Shown: positions 7,184-12,620, counted from the first letter of the stretch. The stretch: 12,620 nt of DNA from Saprospiraceae bacterium (GCA_013361075.1 JABWAJ010000102.1:1-12620), one strand, 5' to 3'. Made by a program: numbers and translations. Notes: a model not told the origin generated them from the sequence alone.

Positions 7184-7444
7184 CGGCACGCATTCCAAAA
7201 GAAAACTGTCCATTTTTCCGCCATCCTGATTGGGCATTTATTTATTTTCCCCCGGTTCTTTTATCCAGATCCAGACCCAAATGAAATTAGTTGCGAGCTG
7301 CCAATTTTAGGAATTACGCTCGGATTTTGGATTTTCGGCGGAGGAGGAACAATTATCATTCATTTAATCTATTATGTCGTTTCAAAATTCTCAAAACAGA
7401 TAATTAATAAGCCAGTGAATAATAGCAAGGGGTACCTTCAATAA
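7184..7444 (+). pseudogene. Start-less remnant of a small membrane protein gene
   Basis: An open frame of 86 codons between stops at 7181 and 7442 with protein-like content: HFSAILIGHLFIFPRFF, then YPDPDPNEISCELP, then a hydrophobic GITLGFWIFGGGGTIIIHLIYYVV segment with a basic tail (SKFSKQ). This looks like two membrane segments around a short exposed loop. There is no in-frame ATG, and the only GTG is near the end, so it is most likely a 5'-truncated gene, or one using a rare ATT/ATC start. I recognise no family. Confidence 0.4.
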
Positions 7445-7453
7445 TTATTGAAA

Positions 7454-7735
7454 TTAAAATCCTGCCCCCAACTCGGGTAGTTGCCTTATCGCTACCATAG
7501 CCAGCACAACAGCTATTAATGAATCTGTTGCTGGCCACCTGCCTACAGAATTAATTTCGGAATCGGCCGTAACAAAAAAGATTGCCGTGCATGAATACTT
7601 GAGGGAGGCTGGTTCTGAACAACTGTCTTTTATGAGGTGAATCCACCCTGCAAGGACGAACACTGTAGAAATGATTGAGCCTGTCTTTACCTTCGGAATG
7701 TCTTTTTTAAGATTGTGAACATCTGATTTCATCAT
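7454..7735 (-). CDS. Possible small membrane protein, unknown
   Basis: A frame of 93 codons from an ATG at 7735 (a second ATG lies at 7732; a GTG further out is less likely). It has a hydrophobic segment near residues 20-36 (SIISTVFVLAGWIHLI) and another near 72-86 (SLIAVVLAMVAIRQL), consistent with two membrane passes. The start is only about 20 bp from the divergent start of the beta-helix gene, leaving no room for two promoters. It ends 9 bp from the end of the start-less frame on the other strand. No recognised family; it may be non-coding. Confidence 0.35.
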   Translation of the reverse strand: MMKSDVHNLKKDIPKVKTGSIISTVFVLAGWIHLIKDSCSEPASLKYSCTAIFFVTADSEINSVGRWPATDSLIAVVLAMVAIRQLPELGAGF

Positions 7736-7756
7736 AACCACTAAATACCATCCACT

Positions 7757-9481
7757 ATGATTCAGAATGTTTTAGATCACGACGCAGACCCGACCGGGCG
7801 CACGGATTCCACACATGCATTTTATGCCGCATTAGAGGCTTTATCCCCGGGAGGCGGCATCGTTCAGATTCCTGCCGGATTTTATTTAATTGCAGGGGCC
7901 CCTTTGCGCCTGATCCCACCTGAGGACCGGCCTCTGCCTAAAGCCATCATCTTTATGGGGGAAGGCGGAGTTGGAAGGACGGCTTCGACAATGATGCTGT
8001 CTCCTATCCTCGGGCATGCTTCAGGAAGTGCGACAACGCTCATTTTTCCGTTGGAAGCAGATGGTTTTTTAATAGAAATGCCCGGAATTACCCTTGAGAA
8101 TCTTGCGCTGATCCGTGGGTACGACTTCCATTTTTCTGAAGGCTCGCCCCATAGCAAATATGAGCGTCGGGGCATTTATTCCAAATGTACTTTTTTCGGC
8201 AGGAATTTATACTTAGCCCGGTGGAACCGTGCAATTGACCTGGATGGCCGCCCTGGAACGCCTATGTCTGATGATAGCCGTGTTCCCAATGTCAATTTAT
8301 CCCGATTGGAAAACATCGTTGCGGAGGATTGTTATTGGGCAACCTATACGCGCGGGAACGATGCACAAGGTGGACATTTTTCCCGGATCTATGCTTTGCA
8401 ATGTCAGGCGGGCATTTATGACTCCAGCCTGGCAGGAAACGGCTATACGGATTGCTATGTAGAGGCTGGTGCAGGCAATGAAGGCGCGCCTTATTACATG
8501 GATAGTACAAGCCAGCTTCGAAATTGTCGCGCCGAGTCTTCAAAGCGTGCACAACTGGGGCAACTTGTACAGGTCTTGGGAGGTACCTTTTTAGGTGCTC
8601 CACCTCCCAATCATTTTCCCGATGATTTGCCGGATTGGGATCCTACACGTACCTTTCTCAAACCCTTCGAAGGAATTCCAGCCCGTATAGATTCAAAAAA
8701 TCTCCCGGATTCGTGGGTGTTTGACAGAACCGAACAATTGACCATAACAATTGATCACTCAGGAGCCAGAACGGTTGAATTCCTCCCTGGCTCTTATACG
8801 GCTGCTGTCCTTGCAGCAATTATTAATCATACATTTTCTGATTTTCCAACAATTGCAACAGTAGATGTTTTTGATAATGCCCTCATCATTGAGGGGCAAA
8901 TACCCTATTCCTGGGGAGAAATATTAATCAGAGAAGAATTGGGTAGCAATGTTTTCCAGATGCTATATGGAATGGAAGAAAGCGATGGTTCTACGGTCAG
9001 AACTCAGCAGAAAAATGGCCTGAATCGTGCTCAAATTATGGTAGCAGGGGAGTATTCAGGGTTGGTTTTTAAAGGTAGCTCGGGGCTTGGCAGACCTTAT
9101 GAAGAAACTAAACTCGTTGAAGTACAACTGGCGCCACGTGGCGACGCTGCCCTGCTTTGGAAAGCAAGGGGCTATCAACAACAAAAAATAGAATTCGGCC
9201 TCATTCACCATTTTGAAGGGGGAACGCGACGCTGGGCCTTTTCTCAAGGGCCTTCTCCCCGCCTAAATGGTTTTCTTTCGTTTACATATGAAGGAGATGC
9301 TTATGGGGATAACCAGTTAATAGCCAATAACGGCATTTGGCTGCATGGACTTAACGGCATTTTATTGTGTAACGGGACGCCCCTGCACAGCCAAGGCGAT
9401 ACTGGTGATCGCGCATGGGATATGTCGAGTAATCCACCACAATCTTATGTAAGGACGGATGCGGGCTGGGAAGTTGAATGA
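7757..9481 (+). CDS. Right-handed beta-helix (pectate-lyase-3-like) protein
   Basis: A 574-residue protein. The N-terminus (7-50) has the signature of the Pectate_lyase_3 / GH28-like start: DHDADPTGRTDSTHAFYAAL, then GGGIVQIPAGFYLI. Parallel beta-helix rungs follow to about 285 (LENLALIRGYDF, NIVAEDCYW, RIYALQCQAGIY, GYTDCYVEAG, SQLRNCRAES). Residues 326-400 form a different unit: LTITIDHSGARTVEFLPGSYTAA, then VLAAIINHTF, then ALIIEG. This resembles the sheet-helix-sheet inserts of phage and flagellar structural proteins. The tail ends in a small domain, QSYVRTDAGWEVE. There is no signal peptide and no phage or polysaccharide-use neighbour, so location and substrate are open; tail-spike-like and polysaccharide-binding roles are both possible. 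No clear promoter. Confidence 0.8.
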   Translation: MIQNVLDHDADPTGRTDSTHAFYAALEALSPGGGIVQIPAGFYLIAGAPLRLIPPEDRPLPKAIIFMGEGGVGRTASTMMLSPILGHASGSATTLIFPLEADGFLIEMPGITLENLALIRGYDFHFSEGSPHSKYERRGIYSKCTFFGRNLYLARWNRAIDLDGRPGTPMSDDSRVPNVNLSRLENIVAEDCYWATYTRGNDAQGGHFSRIYALQCQAGIYDSSLAGNGYTDCYVEAGAGNEGAPYYMDSTSQLRNCRAESSKRAQLGQLVQVLGGTFLGAPPPNHFPDDLPDWDPTRTFLKPFEGIPARIDSKNLPDSWVFDRTEQLTITIDHSGARTVEFLPGSYTAAVLAAIINHTFSDFPTIATVDVFDNALIIEGQIPYSWGEILIREELGSNVFQMLYGMEESDGSTVRTQQKNGLNRAQIMVAGEYSGLVFKGSSGLGRPYEETKLVEVQLAPRGDAALLWKARGYQQQKIEFGLIHHFEGGTRRWAFSQGPSPRLNGFLSFTYEGDAYGDNQLIANNGIWLHGLNGILLCNGTPLHSQGDTGDRAWDMSSNPPQSYVRTDAGWEVE

Positions 9482-9527
9482 ATGTGATCGGAATGCTGAA
9501 TGCAGATTTGTGGACATATAAAGCGGC

Positions 9528-9565
9528 AAAACAAAAATAGCCCTGGCAGATTCTCCCGCCAGAGC
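9528..9565 (-). terminator. Rho-independent terminator of the TROVE gene / tRNA operon
   Basis: Seven nt after the TROVE stop on the minus strand: arms GCTCTGGC (9558-9565) and GCCAGGGC (9540-9547), 8 bp with one G-U, a 10-nt loop, then TATTTTTGTTTT. It is the only clear terminator found for the minus-strand tRNA-TROVE series. Confidence 0.88.
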
Positions 9566-9572
9566 CGTTTCC

Positions 9573-11036
9573 TTATTTCCATTCCACGCCCTCAATCGCT
9601 TTCACCATCGCCATCCGGTCTGTTTCCAACAACCGCATCAGGTCAAAAACCTTGTCGCTGAAGCCAGCCAGCGCAAACACCCTGCTCTCCGGAAACTGCA
9701 GCGAGCCGTAGCCCTGCAGGTCGAAGGAGAACACGGTGGGTTGCGCGTCGTATTTCCGGCGGTAGGCGGCGAACGCCTCGGTCGGGGCGCCGCCCTGCAT
9801 CCAGCCCTGCATATCCGACAGGATGACGATCCGGTCGTATGCTTTGGAAGCGGTTTCAAAGATGGCGTTGAAGTTCGTACCTGCCGACCGGGCTTTGCGG
9901 ATCAGAAAATCAGCAATGCCTTGCAGGGAGTCGGCCGGGTTTTTGCCAACGTAGCTGGCGTTGTCTGAAAAACGCATCAGATCGGCGTTGTTGGCTTTGT
10001 ATAAAGCAGCAGCAAACAAAGCGCCCAATTGCAAAGCCGAGCGGTTGGCGTACTGCGTCTGGACCGAAGACATCGAACCCGAGTCGTCCAAAACCACCAG
10101 CGTGCGGCCCTCAAAACGAGGTACGTTTTTCAGGGCCAGTTCGGTCGCCTGGTTCAGCGCGTCAATGACAATGCGCTTGTCGGTCAGCGCCGATTTTTCG
10201 ATGGCATCCATGGCCACCAGAAACTGGAACGGGAACACCATCGAACGCTCGATGCGCTTGGCGTCAGTCAGTTGACGGGCAGCTTCTCCCAGCATTTCCG
10301 GGGCCTGTTCGGCAATATTGCGCAGGTTGCGCAGCAAAGCTAAGTAGCCCAGTTTGCCGGTTTGGAGCAATTCCGCCCAGGCGGCAGCTTTCAGTTCCGA
10401 TTTTTCAACCTCTGATTCAGCGACCTGGCCAACCCGGGAGAGCTTGTTTTCCCAGGTCGCGATGGCTTTCAATTCGCCGCGGATGAGGTTTTTCAGCGCT
10501 TCCGCGTTGCGTTCGGTCGGAACCGGGCGAACTAAGTTGACAACATCTACCAATTTTACGCTGCGGTTTTCGCCGCGATATTTGGCCAACGAGTAGCCGT
10601 CGAAGCGGTCGAACGCCTGGGCAAATCCTTTTTTCATGGCGTTGGGCAGCATTTTGTTGCCTTTGCCAAAGTAGTAGGCCATGATTTCCAGCATGTCATC
10701 AGGGCGTTTGACGATCTGGTTGTAAAAGGATTTTGCCCAGGGAGCCCCCGAAGCGCCTTTGGCCAATTCGGCAGCCACTACCTGCGTAATTGAACGCATG
10801 CCAAATTCGGTACGGGCGAAAACGGCAGCCTTGGCGGCAAATTCAGCATCTACCTGGCCCAAAAGTTGCTCCAGTCCGGCAAAAGTCTGCTTTGCTGTAC
10901 GGTAGAACTGATCCTGTGCAAAAGAAGTCAGCAACAGGGAAGCCAGCTCCATGCGCGGATCCTGGCGGTAGGCCTGGCCTCCGGCGAGGTTTTGTACCGG
11001 TTGGGACTTGCGCGTTTTGAAATTAAACAGAGCCAT
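9573..11036 (-). CDS. rsr: TROVE-domain (Ro60/Rsr-type) RNA-binding protein with vWA domain
   Basis: A 487-residue protein starting MALFNFKTRK. Residues about 15-300 are the helical-repeat TROVE ring (LASLLLTSFAQDQFYR, AVFARTEFGMRSITQ, FYNQIVKRPDDMLEI, GYLALLRNLRNI). This part of Ro proteins binds single-stranded RNA ends and Y RNAs. Residues 311-487 are a vWA domain with a full MIDAS: D317-x-S319-x-S321, T387 and D408. Known Ro proteins act in RNA quality control, exonuclease partnership and stress survival. The start at 11036 is chosen because a longer frame (from 11087) would translate the tRNA-Glu gene. Only 17 A-rich nt separate tRNA-Glu from the ATG, with no promoter or Shine-Dalgarno sequence, so the mRNA is probably made by processing a tRNA-TROVE transcript. 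A strong terminator follows. No rtcB is in the window. The symbol is by analogy to Deinococcus rsr. Confidence 0.93.
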   Translation of the reverse strand: MALFNFKTRKSQPVQNLAGGQAYRQDPRMELASLLLTSFAQDQFYRTAKQTFAGLEQLLGQVDAEFAAKAAVFARTEFGMRSITQVVAAELAKGASGAPWAKSFYNQIVKRPDDMLEIMAYYFGKGNKMLPNAMKKGFAQAFDRFDGYSLAKYRGENRSVKLVDVVNLVRPVPTERNAEALKNLIRGELKAIATWENKLSRVGQVAESEVEKSELKAAAWAELLQTGKLGYLALLRNLRNIAEQAPEMLGEAARQLTDAKRIERSMVFPFQFLVAMDAIEKSALTDKRIVIDALNQATELALKNVPRFEGRTLVVLDDSGSMSSVQTQYANRSALQLGALFAAALYKANNADLMRFSDNASYVGKNPADSLQGIADFLIRKARSAGTNFNAIFETASKAYDRIVILSDMQGWMQGGAPTEAFAAYRRKYDAQPTVFSFDLQGYGSLQFPESRVFALAGFSDKVFDLMRLLETDRMAMVKAIEGVEWK

Positions 11037-11053
11037 GATGTTTGGTTTTTGTG

Positions 11054-11127
11054 TACTCCCGACGGGTTTCGAACCCGCAATCTCCACCTTGAAAGAGTGG
11101 CGGCTTAGCCAGTTTGCCCACAGGAGC
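11054..11127 (-). tRNA. tRNA-Glu (TTC), last tRNA before the TROVE gene
   Basis: A 74-nt cloverleaf: acceptor GCTCCTG/CGGGAGT (G1-T72 and T6-G67 wobbles), a short 3-bp D-stem GGC/GCC with an 11-nt loop, anticodon stem CCACT/GGTGG, loop CTTTCAA giving TTC, T-arm GCGGG-TTCGAAA-CCCGT, discriminator A, no encoded CCA. The D-arm is unusual for a house-keeping tRNA-Glu. Its 3' end is 17 nt from the TROVE start codon. Confidence 0.88.
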
Positions 11128-11139
11128 GTATGGTTATTG

Positions 11140-11154
11140 TCACTACCACAGTTG
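11140..11154. repeat. 15-bp direct repeat, copy next to tRNA-Gln
   Basis: TCACTACCACAGTTG, identical to 11310-11324. Each copy sits directly downstream (in the minus-strand sense) of one of the two related tRNAs, marking a duplication unit of tRNA plus spacer. Confidence 0.9.
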
Positions 11155-11226
11155 ATGCCCGGGAAGGATTCGAACCTCCACCCCCTGAATCAAAGTCAGG
11201 AATCCTGGCCATTGGACGACCGGGCA
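11155..11226 (-). tRNA. tRNA-Gln (TTG)
   Basis: A 72-nt cloverleaf: acceptor TGCCCGG/CCGGGCA fully paired with T1-A72 as typical for bacterial glutamine tRNAs, D-arm GTCC/GGAT, anticodon stem CCTGA/TCAGG, loop CTTTGAT giving TTG, T-arm GGAGG-TTCGAAT-CCTTC, base 73 T, no encoded CCA. By my alignment about 56 of 71 positions match the neighbouring tRNA-Arg, including the first 15 nt and 16 nt across the T-arm. Confidence 0.92.
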
Positions 11227-11309
11227 ATTGTTGTTGTGAAACCGAAAAAGCCGTGGAGGAAATTGCAAGCGTGTGATTTATTTCGTTTTCATCGAAGGAA
11301 CACGCCTGC

Positions 11310-11324
11310 TCACTACCACAGTTG
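11310..11324. repeat. 15-bp direct repeat, copy next to tRNA-Arg
   Basis: TCACTACCACAGTTG, the second copy of the element at 11140-11154. It overlaps the two C-complement bases of the apparent CCA after tRNA-Arg, and supports tandem duplication of the tRNA unit. Confidence 0.9.
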
Positions 11325-11325
11325 G

Positions 11326-11396
11326 TCACCCGGAGAGGATTCGAACCTCCATTTCCTGATCCGTATTCAGGGATCCTGCCGTTGGACGACCGGGCA
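11326..11396 (-). tRNA. tRNA-Arg (ACG), diverged copy of the tRNA-Gln gene
   Basis: A 71-nt cloverleaf: acceptor TGCCCGG/CCGGGTG (all paired, with T1-G72 and G2-T71 wobbles), D-arm GTCC/GGAT, anticodon stem CCTGA/TCAGG, loop ATACGGA giving ACG, T-arm GGAGG-TTCGAAT-CCTCT, discriminator A followed by CCA in the genome (11323-11325). The anticodon would be read as arginine (inosine 34 if deaminated). The body is close to tRNA-Gln, so charging identity is uncertain from sequence alone. Confidence 0.88.
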
Positions 11397-11409
11397 ATTT
11401 TGTAAGGGT

Positions 11410-11502
11410 GCAAAGGGCAAAAGGCAAGGAGCAATGCTGTTTTCACTAGCTACCAGATTTAAGTAAGCAATTGCCTCTTGACTTTTGCCTCCTGCCCTTT
11501 GC
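11410..11502. repeat. Imperfect inverted repeat between two tRNA genes
   Basis: GCAAAGGGCA (11410-11419) and TGCCCTTTGC (11493-11502) are perfect 10-bp arms. They extend inward imperfectly through AAAGGCAAGGAGCAA on one side and TTGCCTCTTGACTTTTGCC on the other. It would form a long hairpin in the spacer between the Arg and Phe-anticodon tRNAs. It may be a small dispersed repeat or a processing structure. Confidence 0.7.
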
Positions 11503-11519
11503 CCTTTATTTCAAAAAAG

Positions 11520-11592
11520 TGGGGACAGTTGGAGTCGAACCAACACCGCGCGGTTCTTCAAACCGCCGCTCTACCATTGGAGCTACATCCCC
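11520..11592 (-). tRNA. tRNA with GAA anticodon (Phe-type), unusual body
   Basis: A 73-nt cloverleaf: acceptor GGGGATG/TGTCCCC (two G-T wobbles at the inner end), D-arm GCTC/GAGC, anticodon stem GCGGT/ACCGC, loop TTGAAGA giving GAA, variable GCGGT, T-arm GTTGG-TTCGACT-CCAAC, discriminator A, no encoded CCA. The anticodon says phenylalanine, but the body differs from the tRNA-Phe at 2687-2759. Position 37 is G rather than the usual A, and positions 32/38 (T/A) could pair and shrink the loop. Confidence 0.85.
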
Positions 11593-11655
11593 TCGTTTGG
11601 TTATTTGTGCATGGGTTAATCCCGAAAAAAAATTGATGATAGATGATTGACAGAT

Positions 11656-11672
11656 GATAATTGTCAATTATC
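11656..11672. repeat. Short A+T-rich palindrome
   Basis: GATAATT-GTC-AATTATC, 7-bp arms with a 3-nt centre, in the spacer between the Phe-anticodon and Lys tRNAs. Could be a processing hairpin; no T-run, so not a convincing terminator. Confidence 0.6.
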
Positions 11673-11688
11673 TATAAAAAATAGAATG

Positions 11689-11761
11689 TGAGCGCGGCAG
11701 GCCTCGAACCTGCATCCCCCATGTTAAAAGCATGGTGCTCCGCCAATTGAGCTACGCACTC
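11689..11761 (-). tRNA. tRNA-Lys (TTT)
   Basis: A 73-nt cloverleaf: acceptor GAGTGCG/CGCGCTC (one G-T), D-arm GCTC/GAGC, anticodon stem CCATG/CATGG, loop CTTTTAA giving TTT, T-arm GCAGG-TTCGAGG-CCTGC, discriminator A, no encoded CCA. It is directly downstream of the long structured element at 11765-11885. Confidence 0.93.
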
Positions 11762-11764
11762 TGA

Positions 11765-11885
11765 ATGTCTTTCTGTAAAGTCCGCTAGCTGCGTTATGCT
11801 CGGCCCAAAAAACGTCATTTACGCGAGTAAACTCCGTTTTTGGGGCCTTTGCAAGCCTTGCTCTCAAACTTTACAGCCAAGACAT
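11765..11885 (-). ncRNA. Strongly structured 121-nt element, candidate Y-like RNA
   Basis: Outer stem: 7 bp (11765-11771 with 11879-11885), a 1x2 internal bulge, then 9 bp (CTGTAAAGT 11773-11781 with ACTTTACAG 11868-11876). Inside lies a second long helix, 11802-11814 with 11835-11847 (12 of 13 paired, one A-G mismatch). A 3x3 internal loop and a terminal 5-bp stem follow (11818-11822 with 11827-11831), capped by four bases (GCGA on plus, TCGC on minus). A stem closed by both ends and interrupted by a small bulge is the general layout of Y RNAs, and Ro genes in bacteria are known to lie beside Y RNA genes (Deinococcus rsr, Salmonella yrlA/yrlB). I see no tRNA-like T-arm inside it. Strand is assumed from the surrounding tRNAs. 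A MITE-like repeat is the main alternative; no target duplication is evident. Confidence 0.4.
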
Positions 11886-11934
11886 GTTTAAGGAAAACAA
11901 AAAGCTGTGCGAACAAAAGGAGCGAGCGTTTTTG

Positions 11935-12008
11935 GATTATCGGCCGGAATCGAACCGGCTACCCATAGATTAACAATCTATTGCTCTACCCGAATGAGCT
12001 ACGAAGTA
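11935..12008 (-). tRNA. tRNA-Asn-like (GTT) with defective or bulged acceptor stem
   Basis: D-arm GCTC/GAGC, anticodon stem ATAGA/TCTAT, loop TTGTTAA giving GTT, variable GGGTA and T-arm GCCGG-TTCGATT-CCGGC are all perfect. The acceptor is not: with a normal 7-nt 5' strand (TACTTCG) only the three inner pairs form with CGATAAT. If the 5' end is moved to 12010 and two bases (CT) are bulged, GTTA-TCG pairs with CGATAAT completely (one G-T). Base 73 would be C. This is the first tRNA of the array, and may be a decaying gene or a tRNA-like module rather than a translating tRNA. Confidence 0.6.
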
Positions 12009-12010
12009 AC

Positions 12011-12403
12011 GCTTGCGATCAGTATCGCACAGGCTTTTTGGGCACGCCTAAACGCACCATGTTTCTTTATGAACCAATTATTGTGGGAAATTTTTCGGCA
12101 GCTGTGTTGACAGCCGCGAAGCGACCATCAGCGTATAAACCGGAACCCCCGTTTCTCTTTTTCGTCATGGCAAATAAAGCAGCCTTGTTCTCGCCGAACT
12201 TGCCGTTTATGCTGCCTGACTGCGGGTTGCCAACCAAAGCTGGCGATGCGCTGAATCATGATGTCTTGAATTTGGAAAGTTGTTTTGTGATGAAAATCGA
12301 ACCAAAAACCATTGGTAGGGTCGGATTAGTTCCACCCGCTTTAAAAAAAATTCAATTTTTGTCAAAAAAACCCGGAAAGGCCTGCTATTGCTCGCTATAA
12401 AAA
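12011..12403. other. About 390 bp without a supported gene, upstream of the tRNA-TROVE series
   Basis: The only long frame here (plus strand, to 12400) begins inside the antisense of the Asn-like tRNA and has no recognisable motif. A 6-bp hairpin TGCGAT-CAGT-ATCGCA lies at 12014-12029, directly before the Asn-like tRNA in transcription order. I find no exact minus-strand TAnnTTTG, so the promoter of the tRNA-TROVE series is not located; the nearest look-alike is CAGCTTTG at about 12236-12243. Confidence 0.55.
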
Positions 12404-12620
12404 TTATTCTACGACAAACCGAAAACCCACACTGTGGATGTTTTCAATCCTGATTTTTTCATCATGGCGCAGGTATTTGCGCAAGCGGGAAATAAAAACA
12501 TCAAGGCTGCGCCCCAAAAAATAGTCGTCTTCTCCCCAGAGTTGCTCCAGGATGGTGGAGCGCTTGACCACCTGATTGCGATTTTCCGCTAAAAACTTCA
12601 ACAAGTCGGCTTCTTTTTGG
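12404..12620 (-). CDS. Response regulator, C-terminal winged-helix domain (5' end outside window)
   Basis: The frame is open to the right edge; the last 71 residues are visible (QKEADLLKFLAENRN...). They match the OmpR/PhoB DNA-binding domain (Trans_reg_C): KEADLLKFL helix, VVKRSTILEQLWG, then the recognition helix SLDVFISRLRKYLRHD and the C-terminal hairpin IRIENIHSVGFRFVVE. The GEDDYFLGRSLDVFISRLRKYL wording is typical of Bacteroidota regulators. The receiver domain and any partner histidine kinase would lie beyond the window. It is transcribed toward the tRNA array, but about 390 bp and no visible terminator lie between, so read-through is possible but unproven. Confidence 0.93.
   Translation of the reverse strand, partial: QKEADLLKFLAENRNQVVKRSTILEQLWGEDDYFLGRSLDVFISRLRKYLRHDEKIRIENIHSVGFRFVVE

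Noticed and set aside
11037..11087. N-terminal extension of the TROVE protein (MEIAGSKPVGSTQK...)
   Set aside because: These 17 codons translate the 3' half of tRNA-Glu; the ATG at 11036 gives a normal TROVE N-terminus.
11140..11324. Pair of identical 15-bp repeats considered as a CRISPR or attachment-site pair
   Set aside because: Only two copies, each fixed to the 3' side of a related tRNA; tandem duplication of a tRNA unit explains them better.
11008..11466. Plus-strand frame of about 150 codons with words such as GKDSNLHPLNQSQESW
   Set aside because: It is the antisense translation of the tRNA-Glu, tRNA-Gln and tRNA-Arg genes, a common false ORF pattern.
11981..12400. Plus-strand frame of 139 codons ending 3 bp before the response-regulator stop
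   Set aside because: It starts within the antisense of the Asn-like tRNA, has no recognisable motif or promoter, and its content does not read like a protein family.

Overview
The window looks like a chromosomal piece of a Bacteroidota bacterium, probably of the Saprospiraceae type. The phylum call rests on two promoters with exact TATCTTTG -7 boxes and an upstream TTG, a DUF3667 protein, a small outer-membrane beta-barrel, a lipoprotein with an acidic export signal after the lipid cysteine, and starts without Shine-Dalgarno sequences. The family-level guess is inference.

Left part (1-2760): the 3' end of a large gene, probably a polymorphic toxin or effector, overlaps by ATGA with a downstream gene that may be its immunity partner. 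The second gene contains a perfect 33-bp palindrome in its first codons. Next come a secreted thioredoxin-fold protein whose C-terminal helical tail is thrown out of frame at an A6 run, and a convergent tRNA-Phe with its own promoter and terminator.

Middle (2990-7450): kynureninase (kynU) with a clear promoter. It is followed by two visibly A+T-richer genes, a surface lipoprotein esterase and a DUF3667 membrane protein, separated by an attC-like inverted repeat, so they may be acquired cassettes. An outer-membrane barrel gene lies on the minus strand, followed by a poorly coding stretch with a start-less membrane ORF remnant and a weak small membrane ORF.

Right part (7757-12620): a right-handed beta-helix protein of the pectate-lyase-3 type, then the most interesting region. 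On the minus strand, six tRNA or tRNA-like genes (Asn-like, Lys, Phe-anticodon, Arg, Gln, Glu, in transcription order) run straight into a TROVE/vWA (Ro60, Rsr) gene that starts 17 nt after the last tRNA. A 121-nt, strongly self-complementary element sits between the Asn-like and Lys tRNAs and is a candidate Y-like RNA partner for the Ro protein; a mobile repeat is the alternative. The Gln and Arg tRNAs are diverged copies of one gene with changed anticodons, and the Asn-like tRNA has a damaged or bulged acceptor stem. Together this suggests a tRNA-array/Ro ribonucleoprotein operon. The window ends in the C-terminal DNA-binding domain of an OmpR-type response regulator.
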